From Gammaproteobacteria bacterium (lineage in GTDB: Bacteria; Pseudomonadota; Gammaproteobacteria; Pseudomonadales; Azotimanducaceae), in NCBI GenBank assembly GCA_026708185.1, contig JAPOVK010000015.1:124001-188000 (forward strand): a stretch of 64,000 nt of DNA. Direction: 5' to 3'. The notes below the pieces were generated by a model. That model was not told the origin of the DNA. It ran no database searches and saw nothing but the letters and a program-made list of their open reading frames with translations. Within the stretch, counting starts at the first letter, position 1; every line of letters begins with the position of its first letter. This document shows, one piece after another, positions 63,030 to 64,000 of this stretch. A program made the translations under genes and the position numbers.

Positions 63030-64000
63030 CTACACGGTCCCGGCTGCGCGCTGACTGAACGCTGACCGGTAGGCGGGCACCAAACCTGCAGCGGCCGCGC
63101 CTGCAATCCCAAGCGAAACTGGCATGGCGACCGCCGCGAAGTTCGCCCGCAGGTCGATGGACCAGCCGAATGCCAGCGGCTGGATGACGTTGCAAAGGAG
63201 CCACGCGATGGCGAAGCCGAGGGGAACGGCGCCGACCGCGGCCACGGCACCGAGGATCGACGACTGCGTCACCGCCAATCGCCAAGTTTCCGCCCGCCCG
63301 TAGCCGATCGCGCCCAGCAACTGGAACTCGCGCTCGCGACTCGATTGCAGGGCGGTCAAGGCGGCGTAAAGCCCGAGGACGGCGACGGCGAGCGCGACGC
63401 TCGTCAGGGAACGGCTGACCACGAACGTGCGGTCGAATATGTCCAAGGCCGCGGCTCGAATGGTGCCCTGGTTGCGCACGTTGGCGGCGCCGAAGCGCTC
63501 GGCCAGGGATGCCGTCAGCCTGTCGAGCGCGTCGCTGTCGGCGAGCACGGCTAGGCGCTGCCAGCGGACCGCCTCAGCGGGCAGCCGGGACTCATAGCGC
63601 GCCGGCAGGATCACGCGCGCCGACGGTGCGCCGAAGTCGCGGAACACATGGCCGATCTCGACGTCGAAGTGCTGGCCGTCGGCCACCACGGTGACGGTGT
63701 CGCCGACGCTCAAGCCCAACAACCGTGCGCCGACCTCGTTGATCATGCCGCGCGTGGTCAACTCTCCCGCGAACGCGTAGCGTCGGGTCTCATCGGCCGT
63801 TAGCGTCGCCAGGCTCACGCTCGCCGGGCCTTGAAGAAGCCGAGCGTCAACGTCGGCGTAGCGACGCACGGCCCGGAACTGCGGCTGGGCGGCGATCCAG
63901 TCCAAGTCCGCGGCGGTCACGGGGCCGTCCGCGTTCACGTAGACGCCCGGCCAAAGGCGTTCCTCGAGCATCGCCGTGAAGTCGTGGCGTAGGCTTTCAA
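63030..64000 (-). CDS. FtsX-like ABC transporter permease (5' part beyond the window)
   Basis: C-terminal part of an inner membrane permease; the frame is open to the last base, so the start lies outside. Residues before the helices hold a periplasmic MacB-type domain (LTTRGMINEVGARLLGLSVGDTV). Hydrophobic segments include SVALAVAVLGLYAALTAL, ILGAVAAVGAVPLGFAIAW and AVAMPVSLGIAGAAAAGLV, and REREFQLLGAIGYGR is the FtsX signature. Such permeases often extract lipoproteins or export peptides, and are known to pair with lipocalin-like lipoproteins. The ATPase is not visible. Confidence 0.88.
   Translation of the reverse strand, partial: ESLRHDFTAMLEERLWPGVYVNADGPVTAADLDWIAAQPQFRAVRRYADVDARLLQGPASVSLATLTADETRRYAFAGELTTRGMINEVGARLLGLSVGDTVTVVADGQHFDVEIGHVFRDFGAPSARVILPARYESRLPAEAVRWQRLAVLADSDALDRLTASLAERFGAANVRNQGTIRAAALDIFDRTFVVSRSLTSVALAVAVLGLYAALTALQSSREREFQLLGAIGYGRAETWRLAVTQSSILGAVAAVGAVPLGFAIAWLLCNVIQPLAFGWSIDLRANFAAVAMPVSLGIAGAAAAGLVPAYRSAFSQRAAGTV

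Overview
The window is a GC-rich, densely coded stretch of a gammaproteobacterial chromosome. Evidence for the lineage is gene order: orn, queG, nnr, tsaE, amiC, mutL, miaA, hfq, hflX, hflK, hflC, purA follow the order familiar from Pseudomonas and relatives, and tolC is divergent from yqiB-cpdA-parE-parC. EF-P with its lysylation enzymes EpmA and EpmB is also present. No rRNA, tRNA, CRISPR array, IS transposase or phage gene was seen. Lone insertions of lipid and CoA genes within conserved operons, and a cytochrome-rich right end, suggest an environmental, probably uncultured member of the class.

Layout. 1-3.9 kb: LPS inner-core genes hldE (cut by the window edge) and waaA, then tolC convergent. 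4.2-9.7 kb: yqiB-like gene, cpdA, parE, parC. 9.8-13.6 kb: SMP-like membrane protein and epmB, divergent from efp-epmA. 13.6-16.9 kb: psd, rhodanese, orn, queG. 17.1-32.7 kb: the nnr-to-purA locus, interrupted by an SCP2/sulfotransferase/DUF1214 trio between miaA and hfq and by a CaiB-type CoA transferase between hflX and hflK. 32.7-39.6 kb: Trm112-like protein, folE2, lipocalin-like lipoprotein, NUDIX hydrolase, membrane protein, Cys/Met PLP enzyme, GST, argG. 39.7-42.7 kb: a DUF4143 ATPase flanked by 30-bp direct repeats, then a MATE exporter. 42.7-54.5 kb: cytochrome c', cytochrome b561, cupin, FadB/J-type beta-oxidation enzyme, small ORFs, HAD hydrolase, quinone oxidoreductase, DM13 protein, aldo/keto reductase, double NTF2-like protein, DNA polymerase II, SDR.

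The most interesting region is 54.5-62.9 kb. A decaheme MtrA/DmsE-type cytochrome overlaps an MtrB-type outer-membrane barrel carrying the N-terminal CXXC. Next in the operon is a 1107-residue secreted protein that joins a YVTN beta-propeller, a diheme peroxidase-like part and a carbohydrate-binding-like C-terminus. Divergent from them are a PPC-domain monoheme protein and a diheme cytochrome c. This looks like a transmembrane porin-cytochrome electron conduit whose usual multiheme surface partner (MtrC/OmcA) is replaced by a protein of different architecture.

The second theme is dispersed palindromic repeats. Family A (8-10 bp stem GCGAGGGG/CCCCTCGC in a unit of about 45 nt) is inserted in frame near the 5' ends of hflX (five tandem units), amiC and the DUF4143 ATPase, with a degenerate copy at the amiC/mutL junction that supplies the mutL ribosome-binding site. 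Family B is a pair of adjacent hairpins seen complete twice and partially twice.

All calls are by reading the sequence; no database search was run.
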